Assembly (NCBI GenBank): GCA_949130485.1 | Contig: OX422193.1 | Coordinates: forward strand, 4,260,871 to 4,324,870 | Origin: Agelas oroides | Lineage: Eukaryota > Porifera > Demospongiae > Agelasida > Agelasidae | Length of the DNA: 64,000 nucleotides | Reading direction: 5' to 3' | Shown: positions 21,759 to 34,500 of the stretch, in pieces | Layout: the number at the start of each line of letters is the position of its first letter | How positions within the stretch are numbered: the stretch's first letter is position 1 | Notes under the pieces: model-generated | The model's database searches: none | Told to the model about the DNA's origin: nothing | The model's input: only the letters and a program-made list of their open reading frames with translations | Translations under genes and position numbers: made by a program

Positions 21759-21951
21759 CTATCAGCTATACTCATGTTGCCTTTGTCATTTATGACATAA
21801 ATTTTATAGAAAAAAAATAAATAAATAAAAATAAAAAAAAAGAGTTGTCTAGCTGCGACACGTAAACGTGGAATCTGCGATTGGGGGCGCATGCCCCCAG
21901 ACCCTCTTAGCTGCTGCATGCTTACGGCCACAGGACTTGAGCTTGGCTACA

Positions 21952-22068
21952 AGCCTCGTTCCCAGGCCTTCCCACCGTCCAGTTTTTGATCGCTTGCAGT
22001 ACGCAAAAATGGAAGGCAAGCGATCAAAAAGTGGACGATGGGGAGGCCTGGGGGTGGGAACGAGGCTA
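21952..22068. mobile_element. Foldback MITE, TAGCCTCGTTCCCAGGCC family
   Basis: Starts AGCCTCGTTCCCAGGCC and ends with its reverse complement (slightly extended GGGGGTGGGAACGAGGCT). An inner pair CTTGCAGTACGC/GCAAGCGATC is shared with the 1926 and 40014 copies. Confidence 0.8.
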
Positions 22069-22099
22069 GAGCTTGGCCACACTACCTTTAAATAGCTTG

Positions 22100-22620
22100 C
22101 TACGGCCCTTTACTTCAGCGGCAATCAAATTGCAGGTTGGTTGTCCGTTGTAGCGACCCCGTTAGGGCGTGACCTTCACTATGTTCTGATGTGGTGACAT
22201 CATATCTTGTAATGTTTATTGCCTGTGCGCAGAACACAATTTGCAATTCGCTCAAATTTTTTGTCACAGTTCTCTCAACTGAGCCAGTCAAAAGTCAGAG
22301 AATCAACTGGTCTAGTGTGCATGCACTATTTTGAGAATGAGAACTAACTTAAACTGAATCTCTGTGTTAACTATGAAAAAGATCTCAATGACATATTTTG
22401 TCTTGATTTAAGTAGTACAAATCATGTCACCAACATGGAAGAAGAATGTCTATACTTTGATCAGTATAGAGTCTAGCACTGTTGTCCATGAACTTGAACC
22501 TGCCCATGGTGGCCAAACTGCATGTGAGGGTCTGGTGGACAAGACTAATTATCGTAAGGCAGATTGGGATTGCTCTGCACTTTTCCACACTCGACAGATT
22601 CAAGGTTTGAAATGTGAATG
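22100..22620. other. Stretch with no recognisable gene
   Basis: No supported exon or repeat, apart from a CTACGGCCC end-like motif near 22100 shared with other elements. Confidence 0.5.
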
Positions 22621-22624
22621 AGAC

Positions 22625-22705
22625 CTGCTGTTGTAGAGAAGTTGGCAAACGTTCACTTCTCAAGTGGGAAGTGCTGGGTTCAAATCCCAGTAAAGTTCCT
22701 CAGGT
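22625..22705 (+). repeat. tRNA-like sequence, probable tRNA-derived SINE head
   Basis: TAGAGAAGTTGG (22634-22645) fits a Pol III A box with one mismatch, and GGTTCAAATCC (22677-22687) is a perfect B box 43 bases on, the tRNA spacing. The T-arm CTGGG/CCCAG is perfect, but the anticodon and acceptor arms do not fold cleanly. More likely a tRNA-derived SINE or pseudogene than a working tRNA. Confidence 0.5.
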
Positions 22706-22709
22706 CTAT

Positions 22710-24260
22710 TAAGGCATGTCCACACAGCACAATGAGTGAACGCTTGGGTAGAATAATCAGTAACACTTTCATGGTTAGTATAGACAAATACTTTGATGTG
22801 TGTAAACACGCGGAACCAATACCGTTAATTAATTGACCATGCCTACTAAGGAAATTACTTAGATGGAAAATTTTTACGCATTCCCCAGGGCCCCTCTGCT
22901 CTCTTGGCGGCCCTGAGTGTGGGTATGGCTTTCAGTCATTAAGATTATTAAGTGTGGTGCATAAAACATTCTAACCAAGTTGCATACACAAGTATGGCTT
23001 AGGCATCTGTGAGCAATTTAGTATTTCAGTGTAAGATCTTGGCCAGAGTTCCCATGCCTTAATACACCTGATTGAGTCATTCCATTTATTAGAACAGCTG
23101 TCGTGATAGCTATAACTTAATTCCTGAAAGCGAAACAGTATGGTGGTGTTATATTGTGGCTGAGGATTGAAGCTAGCATGAGTATCAGCAGTTCTGGCAA
23201 TCCATTGTATACTTAGGTTAATCACTGTTTGCATAACACAGTCGGTCCCATGCAGCTGGTTCAAAGTTGGACTTATGTGACTTTGCACCCATTGCCACTC
23301 CCTTAAGACTTACCTTCTCAACTGGGCTTGGTAACCCCAAACACCAAAGAAATATATAGTCAGACCCCGCCCTCTCACGAGGAGAAACAGTCTGGTGAAC
23401 CAAGTTGCATTTCTTGGGCTAGAGCACACTTTCGCGACTGTGTCACCTAGCAATATTCAAAACATTTTACGCCAAACCCGCTCAAAAAGGCTACGAATGC
23501 TCGACTAGAGATAAAAATTTTACTGATGTAAGGGAGGTGCTACATAATAATTACCAATCTCATTGGTCCTTACCACTTTTTGGGAATAAACCCAAGAAAT
23601 TCGACTTCATTCACCAGACCATTTCTCACCGGGAGGCACACACAGGCTGGGCACGAGACTAGGTAAAATAGGCACATCTTTTTTGAGTACAGTGTTCCCC
23701 AAAAATGGTGACTAATGTTCCCTCTCAGTAATAGTGTCTCTGGCCCCTAGAACCATGTCACTCAGGCACTAGCCAGATGAGTCTTCATTTTGGTTGCTCC
23801 ACAACAGTTTGTGTTCAAGCATACTTGGGGATTCATGCTCATGCCCCATGACCACGTGGGAGGAGGAAAAGTGGCTTGGTATCTACTGTTTGTGCATGTG
23901 TGATGTTCCCTTGGTGGCTAATCTGCCTTCTAGCTACTCTATTGCACTGAAAGTATAGCCACTTTCATTCAGTTTACACCACAGTGCACTGCAGGGATAA
24001 TTATGCTCCCTATAAGGCATGTTTGGTCAATCTTGAGAACTGACATCTCTTTGATGGTAACAGTCTATATAATGAGTGGTGTTTGAGGTAATAAGAAATA
24101 TGTCGGAGTGTTTTGCTGCACTGACGAACACATCAATAGTTACTATTAAGCAAAGATCTGCTTGTTTTCATCACTACTTTGTCATTGGTTTCACAGAGTG
24201 TAGTTAGAGATAGGCAATTTTCAGATGGAAGAAATCATATAGAAGTTAGTGTAAGGGTAT
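22710..24260. other. Stretch with no recognisable gene
   Basis: No phase-consistent exon was found. Upstream exons of the Roc-COR-Death gene (signal peptide or ectodomain) may lie here, but I could not support any. Confidence 0.5.
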
Positions 24261-24276
24261 ACGTTGAAATCATGGG

Positions 24277-24422
24277 CACTGGCGGTTCCAGACCTGGACA
24301 AGCCCGGGCATTGCCTGGGTAAAATTTCTGGTCAATTGTGGTTATTGCTTACGGGAACTTGTAGCAGCTCCGCCGCGCATGTCACCTGCCCGGGTAACCT
24401 GCCAGCTCTGAAACCACCAATG
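24277..24422. mobile_element. 146-bp hAT-type MITE with 8-bp TSD
   Basis: The exact repeat ATCATGGG flanks it (24269-24276 and 24423-24430). Ends CACTGGCGGTTCCAGA and TCTGAAACCACCAATG match as imperfect inverted repeats (13 of 16), with inner CCCGGGCA/TGCCCGGG. It lies ~200 bp upstream of the first exon of the Roc-COR-Death gene. Confidence 0.85.
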
Positions 24423-24630
24423 ATCATGGGGTAGTTTGCACATCTGCACATCAGTAGATACCAGTGCAGGTCCCTCCTTCCACATGACCTGGGTAAAAGC
24501 CTAGTTGTAGTCATGCCACAACTAGTTATAGCCAGTTGTGGAACGAACTCTTAATGTGGAGTAAGAATCAAATCAGTGCATAACACTTCATAATGCTATT
24601 ATGCCTATGATTTTGCCACACACACATTAG

Positions 24631-27600
24631 GTTCAAACTCTACTGTTTCAATTGCTGCTCCTGGACCAAGTGTTGCCGCATTGATTGCATTTGCAACTCT
24701 TTCTTGGGGTGTTATTGTGGCTTGTGCAATGCTGAGTTTCTTCAGCTGGTGTTTGACTCCAAACTGCAATCATATGTGCGAGACCTGTAAGCAATCTGTA
24801 AAAGATATGTATACACTTGATTTGAAATTTTAGTCAGGCAATATGGGAAGATTTTGTTCTTCTTCAAACCGCTCACACAAAGTATTGCTCCCAAGACATA
24901 ATGATGCATATATGCTTGTTCTGAATGTTACTTACAATTGGAATTCAGCAATGACTCCTTATACATATTAAAGGTAGTTCTGTCACATCAAACTGAGGTT
25001 TACCCTTGCATCACATCGAAGTTTGATGGATCATTGTTTGGGCATATATATGTGGATATGTACTGACATTTCTCATGGAGGCAAAGCAGTTAGTTATTAA
25101 TAGCTATGTACGTATCTCTACAGCAAGAGTGAACTCCTAATGTGGAATGAAAGTCAGGCCAAGTGTAATGCATTTCACCTCATATTGCTACTGCTTTGAA
25201 ATGCTATTTCACTTTTACAGTGAATGGAGACGACAGTGACTGTGAGTGCAGTGATGGGGTCACCACGTTTTCTATGATTGCTACTGGCATTGGAGTGATA
25301 GTAGCAGTGGCAGCAACAGTACTACTGGTAGTTGGAAGTGTAATGTCTACACAAAATGGTAAGTTTGCATCTCTCAGTATGTTAAAGGGATTATAAAATG
25401 CTCAAATTTGCAGTTCTATTATCTGCTTTTAGCATGGTACTCAGTGGCGGATTTAGGGGGGGTAAGGGGGGTGCAAATGCACCCCCCTTTGGCGGCTAGT
25501 AATGTATTTTGCGTACATAACTGCACGAGTCCATCAAATGATTATGCTGCAGTGGCATGCAGCAACAACAACCAGGCACAGTTACACACTCACGTATCAG
25601 TTCCTTACTGATCTCCAGACGTTTGACTAGGCCTAGAGTTGCTTCGAGATATTCAGTTCGGCCCGAGGGGTCCGCCACGGCGCGCCTCGGCGTACGAGAT
25701 TTCGAAATCCACTGGATTCACGTGGATTTCGGATTTCAGAGTGGAATTCTGGATTTCACAGTGGATTTCTCGATTTCAGTTTGGATTTCTGCTGACAGGT
25801 TTCTTCTTGTATGTTCTTGGACATTTTAGTTATAGTCCCCAGCTTAGCAAAAACTTTTAGTTAGTTGTAGTTTTGGTTAACTAAATTTTTATTTAGTTAA
25901 AGTTATAGTTAACTAAAACAACACTGTCGGACAGTGTACGAGATTTCTTTGTGACGGACCCTCGGTTCGGCCTTCCAGCTATATTTTGTATGAATGCGTT
26001 CACGTGACCGAAAGTGGGCGTGGCAACCCAAAAAATTTTCGCGCGCCGGTGACTGAACCCCCCTTTCTAAATTTCTAAATCCGACACTGGTACTAGCAGA
26101 CTGATCTTCAACACAATATTCAATGACATGTGTCTACCATCTACATTCACATTCTACCCTGGTCTTTGTTAATGATATACATCAAAGCAATTGCTGCATA
26201 TATGTGGTTATTCAACTCATCTGCCTTTTGTTACTGTTGCAGCTCTGTCGTATTGTTCCTCTGCCAACTCTTAGGCTTTTTTTTTTTTTACTTTCTTCTG
26301 TGTTCTGTCTTCCATGTTCTCATTATGGCCCATTTTTAGCCATTCTCAGTATTAATTTTCTTCTGCTATCTTCTGCTCTCCCGCTCTTCTCTTGCTTATT
26401 TTTCCTGGTTCACTCTTTTGCCTTCAATCTCTATAGTTGAATTAGAAATAATTTACTAGAAGCTGTAAGGGTATAGGATATGTAGTGGTAGCAACTTTGA
26501 TCACACATTTAAATTGGGTGCCTAGCATTATATAGCTACTGAAGTACGTTATTCTGCACTTCCTAATACTGCAGTATCGGGGACCCGAAGCGAAGACGAC
26601 TGAAGTTGAAGCACGCGTGGCACTGGTTTGTGTTTCTACCGACGACGGCAGGCCGCTCACTGCTGTGAAAATTTAATGTGGACGTTGGTTGACTGGGTCG
26701 CTTCAGGTAGCGGGCCATGCATAAACGGCACTCATAAACGCCAGAAATTTAGTTCATGATTTCGGTGTAAAGCTTAGTCCGTGCATGTGTAGCCGCGTTA
26801 GCTGCCCTGGCTGGAGAAATGGTTGGCATATGTGATACTTGTATTTATCTCTGGTGAGGACTTAGCTAGCTACTCATATGTGTTATTAAATTTGGCTTAA
26901 ACAGTCGACAGTTAAAAATCCTGCCGTGTGCCATGACTAAGTAGTAAATCAGCAGTTTGCTGCTTGCTCAGGCTCGCCCCATGATGATGAATCATCTCAG
27001 GCCTTCTAACCCTACTCTTAACCCTTGAACTGTGGATGTTGCATATTTGCATGCATTAAATGCAGCTGTCGGACAAGGTAGCCTTACCATGTGAGGCTGA
27101 GAAGCTTAGCAAGACTTTTGGGAAAGGGCAGTATTATAGTTCATGAGTGATTGTGAATTGTGACAAAGGCTGCCGATTACGAAGCTTTTTCTCGAACAGA
27201 GGGAGAAAATGGCCTCCAATGTTCACTTAAAGTATAAATACTACCTTCGAATAATTGTCTTCGCCGCCGTAATCGCATGCGTATTCGCGATCTATTGTGA
27301 GCAATTCACAGTAGTTTCCCAAAACTTACGCTTCGACGGGGACTTTCTCCAGGCGATAAAGCGTGCTTGCCTCCATCCCTAACAGAAATCTTTTGGATGA
27401 CAGCTGTCATCAGGTCCCTGCTAGCGTAGCTACTTTTGTAGCAACAATTGAAAAACCCGCCGAAGCTCATAGGGCATTTTTGTGCTGGTTAGTTAGCCGA
27501 ATATTGGTCCAACGGCCGCCGGACCTGCCGGACCTGTTCCTATGGCCCTGCGGTTAGAAAGCCTAAGCAATGCCAATGAGGCTACATGCTTCAGAGATAT

Positions 27601-28559
27601 AGTTACACATGTGAATATTGTGCTACCTCCTATCATTGACATTAGGTGCTTCAAATGACACTTCTGGACTGAGTACTGAGGGTATTACTGGACGTGTATT
27701 GCTGATTGTCCTTGAGGTTATAGCAGTGCTGGCCTGGGTAGTCTCGGCAATCTTTGTTGCATCAATGTGGATTTCTCTAAGTGATATAAATTGTTAGTAT
27801 GTATCAATGTAGTTGACTTTGCCTTACTTTTAGCTGTATGGTGGAACCAGAGAACCTCCACTGTACTGCTATTTTAGAATATCAGTCTATGTATAGCATT
27901 ATGAAGTAAACTTAAGCAAACTTCCATGGCCCAAGTGGAACCAATTAAATTAGTGCAACTAACCAACCAGTCTATACACACTGCATGTGCCACTGACTAT
28001 TTTGATCTTTTCCTGTTGCAGGTTTTAGTAAATGTGTACTTGCGTGCAGCACTACTTTTGGATGTGTATTTACAGCTATGTTTGTGATAGGTGTGGCTCT
28101 ACTTGGATGGTCATCTTTTGATTTTGATACCACACAAGGCAATGGTTAGTGTATGCTTCTTAATCAATTTAGTGAAGTGAATGTTGTCTGAATTCAGGGG
28201 CCACAGATCTGACATCAAACCTGCATGATATATTGTGGAGTTTGATTGGGACTTTCTATTTATAGATTTAATTTAGTTACCTTGTTTTTTGTTTTTCTGT
28301 TTTTTTTTGTTTTTTTTCCCAACATCATTCACTACAGGTTCTAATTCTACTGTTACTCCTGGAATACATACTACCGGAGTGGTGTTTTCTAGTCTTGGTG
28401 TTAGTGCACTATTACTTACACTAATCGTACTAGTTTTCGTGTTTTGTCTTCCCACATGCATCTGTGGCATGGACGATTGCAAGTTATGGATGAACAATTG
28501 GATTGATGTTCCCAAGAAATGGTTGCCTGATGTGAGGAGTAGGATACCAAAGACCGAAG
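24631..28559 (+). CDS. Five phase 1-1 transmembrane exons
   Basis: Exon 1: SNSTVSIAAPGPS then helix ALIAFATLSWGVIVACAM and Cys-rich CLTPNCNHMCE. Exon 2: NGDDSDCECSDG then GVIVAVAATVLLVVGSV. Exon 3: ASNDTSGLSTEG then LLIVLEVIAVLAWVVSAI. Exon 4: FSKCVLACSTTFG then CVFTAMFVIGVALLGW. Exon 5: SNSTVTPGIHTTG then ALLLTLIVLVFVFCL, CICGMDDC and a basic/Trp juxtamembrane stretch. Lengths 156, 138, 147, 123 and 222 nt are all multiples of three. Acceptors (CACATTAG, TTTTACAG, GACATTAG, GTTGCAG, CACTACAG) and donors (GTAAGC, GTAAGT, GTTAGT, GTTAGT, GTTAGC) are good. Exons 1 and 5 both begin Gly-Ser-Asn-Ser-Thr-Val and both follow the helix with Cys-Leu-x-Pro, so they look like duplicates. N-x-T/S sites precede several helices, suggesting that side is extracellular. 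Confidence 0.75.
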
Positions 28560-31500
28560 GTTAGCATGCAAGGCATGTCTCACATATCTGGCTATAAGGT
28601 TTAGTAGGCACAGTACGTCAGTCACTGTTTTGTACTAAATCAAATCTCTGACACTTAGGAACCATAAAATACCACATTGCATCCTTTGGACATATTCAGC
28701 GAACATATTTGTATCAAAACTACTCATTAGAATACCCTGTTTGAATACATATTGAGCCAGTAATTGGATTGCGCCTGAAGGGACTGAATAAACAGTAACA
28801 TTGCTGATCCAACCATTGAGGAAATACTTGTATGCCTTAAGTTTATCTTTGGTGTAAAGACTTAGCATATATGCAATTAGATAATTGTATATATCAGGAT
28901 ACTTCAGTTCTGCCTTTCTAGACTTTCTTCTATGCAGTATAAGGGTCACGCAGGTTACCAAGTGTAGCAATCTTTACATCGCAGTGCATCTTAGCTTCCA
29001 AATCTAGTCCCTCATAGTAGCTTGAGTTAGCACTAGCTTCATTTCAACTTGAATCAACCACCACTTTTTCACACGGCAATGCCACTTGTGGCACTCAACA
29101 CCACTCAAAACATGACAAGCAAACATGTAGTGTCTGAAAGTGCATATAACATCCATCAACAATGCAGTGTATCATGTGCAGGTTCATACTGTTATGAATG
29201 TCCCATAGTATAAATTTGGTAGGATAGTATTACTACTATCAATTGGGTAGGATATTACTAAGTACGATTTTAGTGCCCCTACCCATTTTACAGCAAGATT
29301 AACCCCCCTCCCAATATTTGATGTTTCTACAAATCATTGACAATTTGAATGCAGTTATTGTCTGCATACATGTGCAGAAAACTTACAAAAATAAGCAGCC
29401 ATTCAGCCATTCGGTGTGCCTACATGCATGACAGCTTGCAAGATGGCACTAGGATAGTTTTTGTGGTACTGCAAACTAGAATAAGTTCTTTTGCAAAACA
29501 GTGACTGGTCTACCACAGTGAGTTGATGAAATTCTTTCAAGCATTCTTTAGTTTGCTACATTCATATTTAAATTCCGACCCAAAATTTTGCATCAAATTA
29601 TCATTAGATCTACCTCCACAGTACCATCCATAGCTTCATTAATCATATCTGAACTATTTTTACCGTAAATTTCTTATAATACTGAGCAACTGAAACAATT
29701 CTTGATATATGAATGTCTACTTATAGTACAAACACGTGGACCAAAGTGAAAGTTTGCTGTTAATTACATGAAGTGTTATATTTGTATGCAGATGTATCAG
29801 CTAGATTAAAAAAATCGAAGTCACTGCTGGAGGAAGCCCTGAAACGTGGCTCTGTGAGTTGTCGAACAGTGGTATGCCTGCTTGTCGGCGTGGCTGGGGC
29901 AGGCAAGACACATACAAAACACTTGCTATTCAGATGGGCCCCTCCTGAGTCTAGGAACAGTACCCCATTAGCTGCAAGGCCAGTTCAAGCCATTCGAGTC
30001 CGAGTCAGTACACAGGGTGGACAACTGCAGGAAGTTGACCCTGATCAGCTAGATAAAATACTTGCTAGCACAGTGGCAACTGGTGTTTCCTTGGAGAATG
30101 CAACTTTTATTCAAACACTTTGCTGCAATAGGCAAACTGAGAGCACAGGGATTGGTTCATCATCTATAAGACTACATGCCCCATCTATGCTTTATCAGCC
30201 TACCTCTCAGAGAGAGAAGTTTTGCTGCTGTTGTAATGGTTCTAATTCTGAACTGCAACAAACCGCAAAAGCATCCCTAGATAAAACGGCTTACCGAATC
30301 GCAGCTCCACCTGGATCACAGCAACTTCACGATTGCGACTGGATCTATCTCATTGATAGCGGAGGTCAGATTGAGTTCCTTGAAGTTCTGCCAGCCTTTC
30401 TCCAGCACACCTCAGTGTGCTTGTTTGTCGCTAATCTATCTGAGATGCTAAGTGAACGTCCCAAAATAGAATACTTTGAAAATGGAAAGCGAGTTGGTGA
30501 GCCTACACTGTGCCCCTTCACAAATGAACAGATGCTAATGCGTTGTGTACAGACAATCCAGACACAGTGTATCCAGCACGATGACAGTACAAACCAGGGA
30601 TCAAAATTAGTCATGGTAGGAACACACCAAGATCTTGCATACTTATGCTCCGAAAGCACAGAAGACAAAAATCAAAGGCTTCAAGGCAATCTTTGTCCAG
30701 AATTCGACAAAAGTTTGGTTTTCCATGGACCTAAGATGGAACAACTTATCTTTCCCATTAATGCCAAGACCCCAGGTCCTGAAGATTGTGAGGTTGCTAA
30801 TAAGATAGCACAGGTAATCTTCAATGTAGCATCCACTTTGGAGCCTAGAAGGACTCCCATCAGTTGGTTCAAATTTGAGCAGCTCATACAGAGTTTAGCC
30901 AGAGATCATGGGAGAAAAATTTTACATTGGAAGGAGTGTTTCCAAGTAGCTAGATTGCTCCACCTTTCTAGGAAAGATCTTGATGCAGCCTTAGACCACT
31001 TGGCTAGCTTCGGTGTCATCCACTACTACTGGCGCTTGTTACCAGATGTAGTATTTGTTGATCCACAATTCCTTCTGGATAAGATCTCAGAGCTAGTCAA
31101 GTTTCATTACAAGCTGCGGTATACAGGGGACCTCGAGACACCCATAGGAGGAGAATGGAGAGAGTTCAGAAATGAGGGTTGCCTTACTCTCAAGCTTCTT
31201 AAGCAGTTCCCAGAACATTACACCGACTTCTTCACACCAGCTGACTTTCTGAAGCTCATGAAGGATCGCCTGATTGTAACTCAGCTCATCAGCAGTGATC
31301 AGTACTTTATGCCTTGCCTTTTGCGAACAATGGAATTCCAGGAGGTTGACCAGCACCGAGTGACAGTATCTGGTGTAGCTGCACTTGCCATTCACTTTTC
31401 ATGCAAGTTGGTACCACACGGTATATTCTGCTCCTTAATAGCATTCCTTCGATCTTCACAGAATTCTTCTCCCTTGAGACTGTCTCCCTCTCCAGAAAGT

Positions 31501-34500
31501 ACCACTGAACCATTGTGTTTGACAAGAAACTGCATCAAATTTCAGCTCCCAGAAGGTGCTCCTGGATCACTCACACTGATTGATGCATTCTCTCACTTCG
31601 AGGTTTATATTAATAATGCACCACGTGACATTTGTAGTCATTTGTGTCCATCAATTTGGCACACTCTTCTTGAAGGCATTCAGAAAGCAGCTGAAACACT
31701 CAAGTATCCCCAGTTAGTTCCCAAACAAGCCTTCCTCTGTATACACGGGAACACCCAACCACATCTTGCACTCCCAGCTGATGCAGTCGACTATTGGAAG
31801 TGCGAACTCAACCCAGATATATCTGGTCCTCTGACAGATGAACATAAAGTGTGGCGTCGCAAGAAAGGTAATCAACTTTGTACTGTTATGTTTTAATATA
31901 GGCAGTCTTACTGTGCCCGTATGCTAAAGTCCTACTGTCTGTCACCACAAGTGCAGGACCAACTTGCAGTCAAAATATGTGTGGAATTTCAGTTGTTGTA
32001 CGCATGCACATCATACTCAGTCTCCTACTAGCAAACCAGTCTCCCGGCAAATGTTAATTTATGATTAATGGTAGAATTATTTAGCGACTGAAAAATTAAT
32101 GTGCTACGTGATAAATGTGTACTAACTACTGAAGTGATGATCATAGCCTCATATTAGAGAAATGTACAACACTGTGGGCATGAGCCTGAATGAGCAATAT
32201 CTAAAGAGCAGCACTGAAATTTCTTTAGTGTAGTTGCAGCACACAGACATGCATGTAGCTAGCAGCATGGTTACAGTACTTCCCACTGCATGAACACAGT
32301 ATCAGTGAGCTTGCACATGCATGGGTCTTATGCATATATTTACAGTTAATCTAACAGTCTTGGAATTACAGATGTACCAACAAATTGACTGACAGATAAC
32401 AATATTAATTTCCATCAACTACATGTGGTGTAGTGTTGGGCTCACTCAGGCTTATTCCAATTTAGCTTTGATTACATGTACATGATGTTTTTGCAAAAAT
32501 GCACTTTCTCCACTTGCTCTTCTATGGTTAGGAGTACAAGCACCTACTACAGAAGTGCACATTGTGTTGGAAGTACCTTCTGAAGAGGATGAAGGTATGT
32601 GCATAATCGTACATTCCTCTCTAGATGGGTACAGAAAGGACCCATGCATTCAATAGCTTTAGTTGCTGTCTGCACTTGTTTATGAATGTTCAGGGTAGCT
32701 CGAGGTGAAAATTGTATCCAGAATGAACTTAAAAAGCTCTCTGAATGCAGTGATCATATATGTATAGTTGTCATTGCAGCATCCACATGTATATATAATA
32801 TATATCATGTGCTTTTCTGAGTGAAGCTAAGAAGCTTGATGAGATTTGAGGGTAGGCACCTCTATGTTGAACTATAATATAGCAGGGCTACACCTTTTAT
32901 TGACATCACACTAGAAAAGCAGGAAGGGGGCAGTGTTAGTTTGCAGATGATTATGAATGGGCCAAGGGCTGCCAAACACAAGCTTTTCCTCAACAAACAA
33001 AGGGAGCAAAATGGCCTCCAGGTTTCACTTAAGGTAGAAATATTAGCTTCTCAAAATTAGCTGATTTTTTCAGGGCTGTATCAAGTAAGAAAATTAGCAT
33101 CATTTCAAACCACTAGAGACTACAGTGTATAGTCAGCACAGAATGGCAGTATAAATAATGATGAGTTATTTAGTCCAGCCTAGCTACATGCTGTGTACAC
33201 AAATCAAGCCACTGGCTCCACCTGTGATTCGGTAAGACTCTTGTCACTTTGACCATCAGAGTTGATGATACGGAACAACTTCCATGAAACTGTCATAAAC
33301 AGTGTTTCCAGTTGATTCATGTGCTGTTCAAAATCTATTGGTAGTTAACTGGCATCTGTGAACACTTACCTTAGCTTGTACTGAAACCAGTCAAGACAAT
33401 TATTGTTTGACCCCCATCAATTTTGGAATTAGTAATACATGCAATAGTAATGTTTGTTAATAATAAACTATGGGCCATTTGATAGGAAAAGGGTCTTTGG
33501 GGTGATTTCTGGAAATGTGCACATTTATGCACCAAATTATACTTTAGTATTTAACACTTTCCTGGCAAAGAATGCTTGTTGAAATAATTTATCATTGCCA
33601 AGTTACATTTCTTAAAACCAACTCATGTACAAAAGACAACTTTGAGAAATAACAGTTTAAAGTTTGAGAAAGGTTTGATGCTGGATGTGGACATGTGTGC
33701 ATACCATGTTCTGGTTCTCCTAGCTCAGCCATTTGCAATTGAATTGAGTACATTTCGTCCTCAGGAAATTGACTGTAACAACTGTTTTGGCAAACACATT
33801 CACTTTCTAGCTCTTTTCACACTAGTTTCCTTGCACTGTCAAAATTAGGCACAAGAACATTTGGCTGGTCACCCTCATTTAAAACACCTCTAGCAATCAC
33901 AGTACCAAGATCCAATTAATCTTCACTCCCAATGTCCACATCAGAACCTCTGCCATGATGGTAAGTGCTCCTGGGAGCTCCAAAGCAAACCCGTAGAATT
34001 CTTCATCCTTTTCAGTAAACGCAGCTAAGTGTGCTTCATCTTCACATGCTAGAATGCTTATGTCATCACTAGTAGTAGCTATACCTCATAGCAGCTGTAT
34101 AAAACATGTACAGTGGTGACACTACTAAATGTTCTACAGCTAGGCAACTTACCCAGAAATACAGCTGCATTCCACTTGCTTGTGTGGATACTTATTGAGC
34201 ACTTTCTGACATGGGAGTATGCATATGTTTAACCTCGGGATTGTGGCAACTCAAAATTGCAATAATCCCAGTTTTGTCATATTTCACATAATTAGAGCTA
34301 CTGAATATTTATACATTTCACCATAAGGGCCCTTTTCCTATAAAACAGATTTTTTTTACTTGGTAAATCTTTTAGTTATACCATGTGCTTTGTCTTTTTT
34401 CAGAGCACATTTTAGCCCACTTTTGCTAACATTACGATATTTGAACTGCCTTAACTGCCCTGAGCCACTGTTGCATTTATGGCTTATGTGTTGCCTTTGG

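Larger units (their letters stand above)
17800..21842 (+). mobile_element. Nearly complete CR1/L2-type non-LTR retrotransposon
   Basis: An autonomous LINE in the plus direction: 5' region, ORF1 with a PHD-type zinc finger, ORF2 with apurinic-type endonuclease and reverse transcriptase, then a short 3' region ending in an (AAAT)n/poly-A tract at about 21809-21842. A PHD-like finger in ORF1 plus an endonuclease/RT ORF2 and a short-repeat tail is the CR1/L2 layout. ORF2 has no stop over its full length, so insertion was recent. The 5' boundary is an estimate and I could not find a target-site duplication. Confidence 0.85.

Noticed and set aside
29773..29791. Start of the GTPase protein at 29773
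   Set aside because: That position is intron sequence before the ATGCAG acceptor; the exon begins at 29792 in phase 1 and continues the frame of the 28559 donor.
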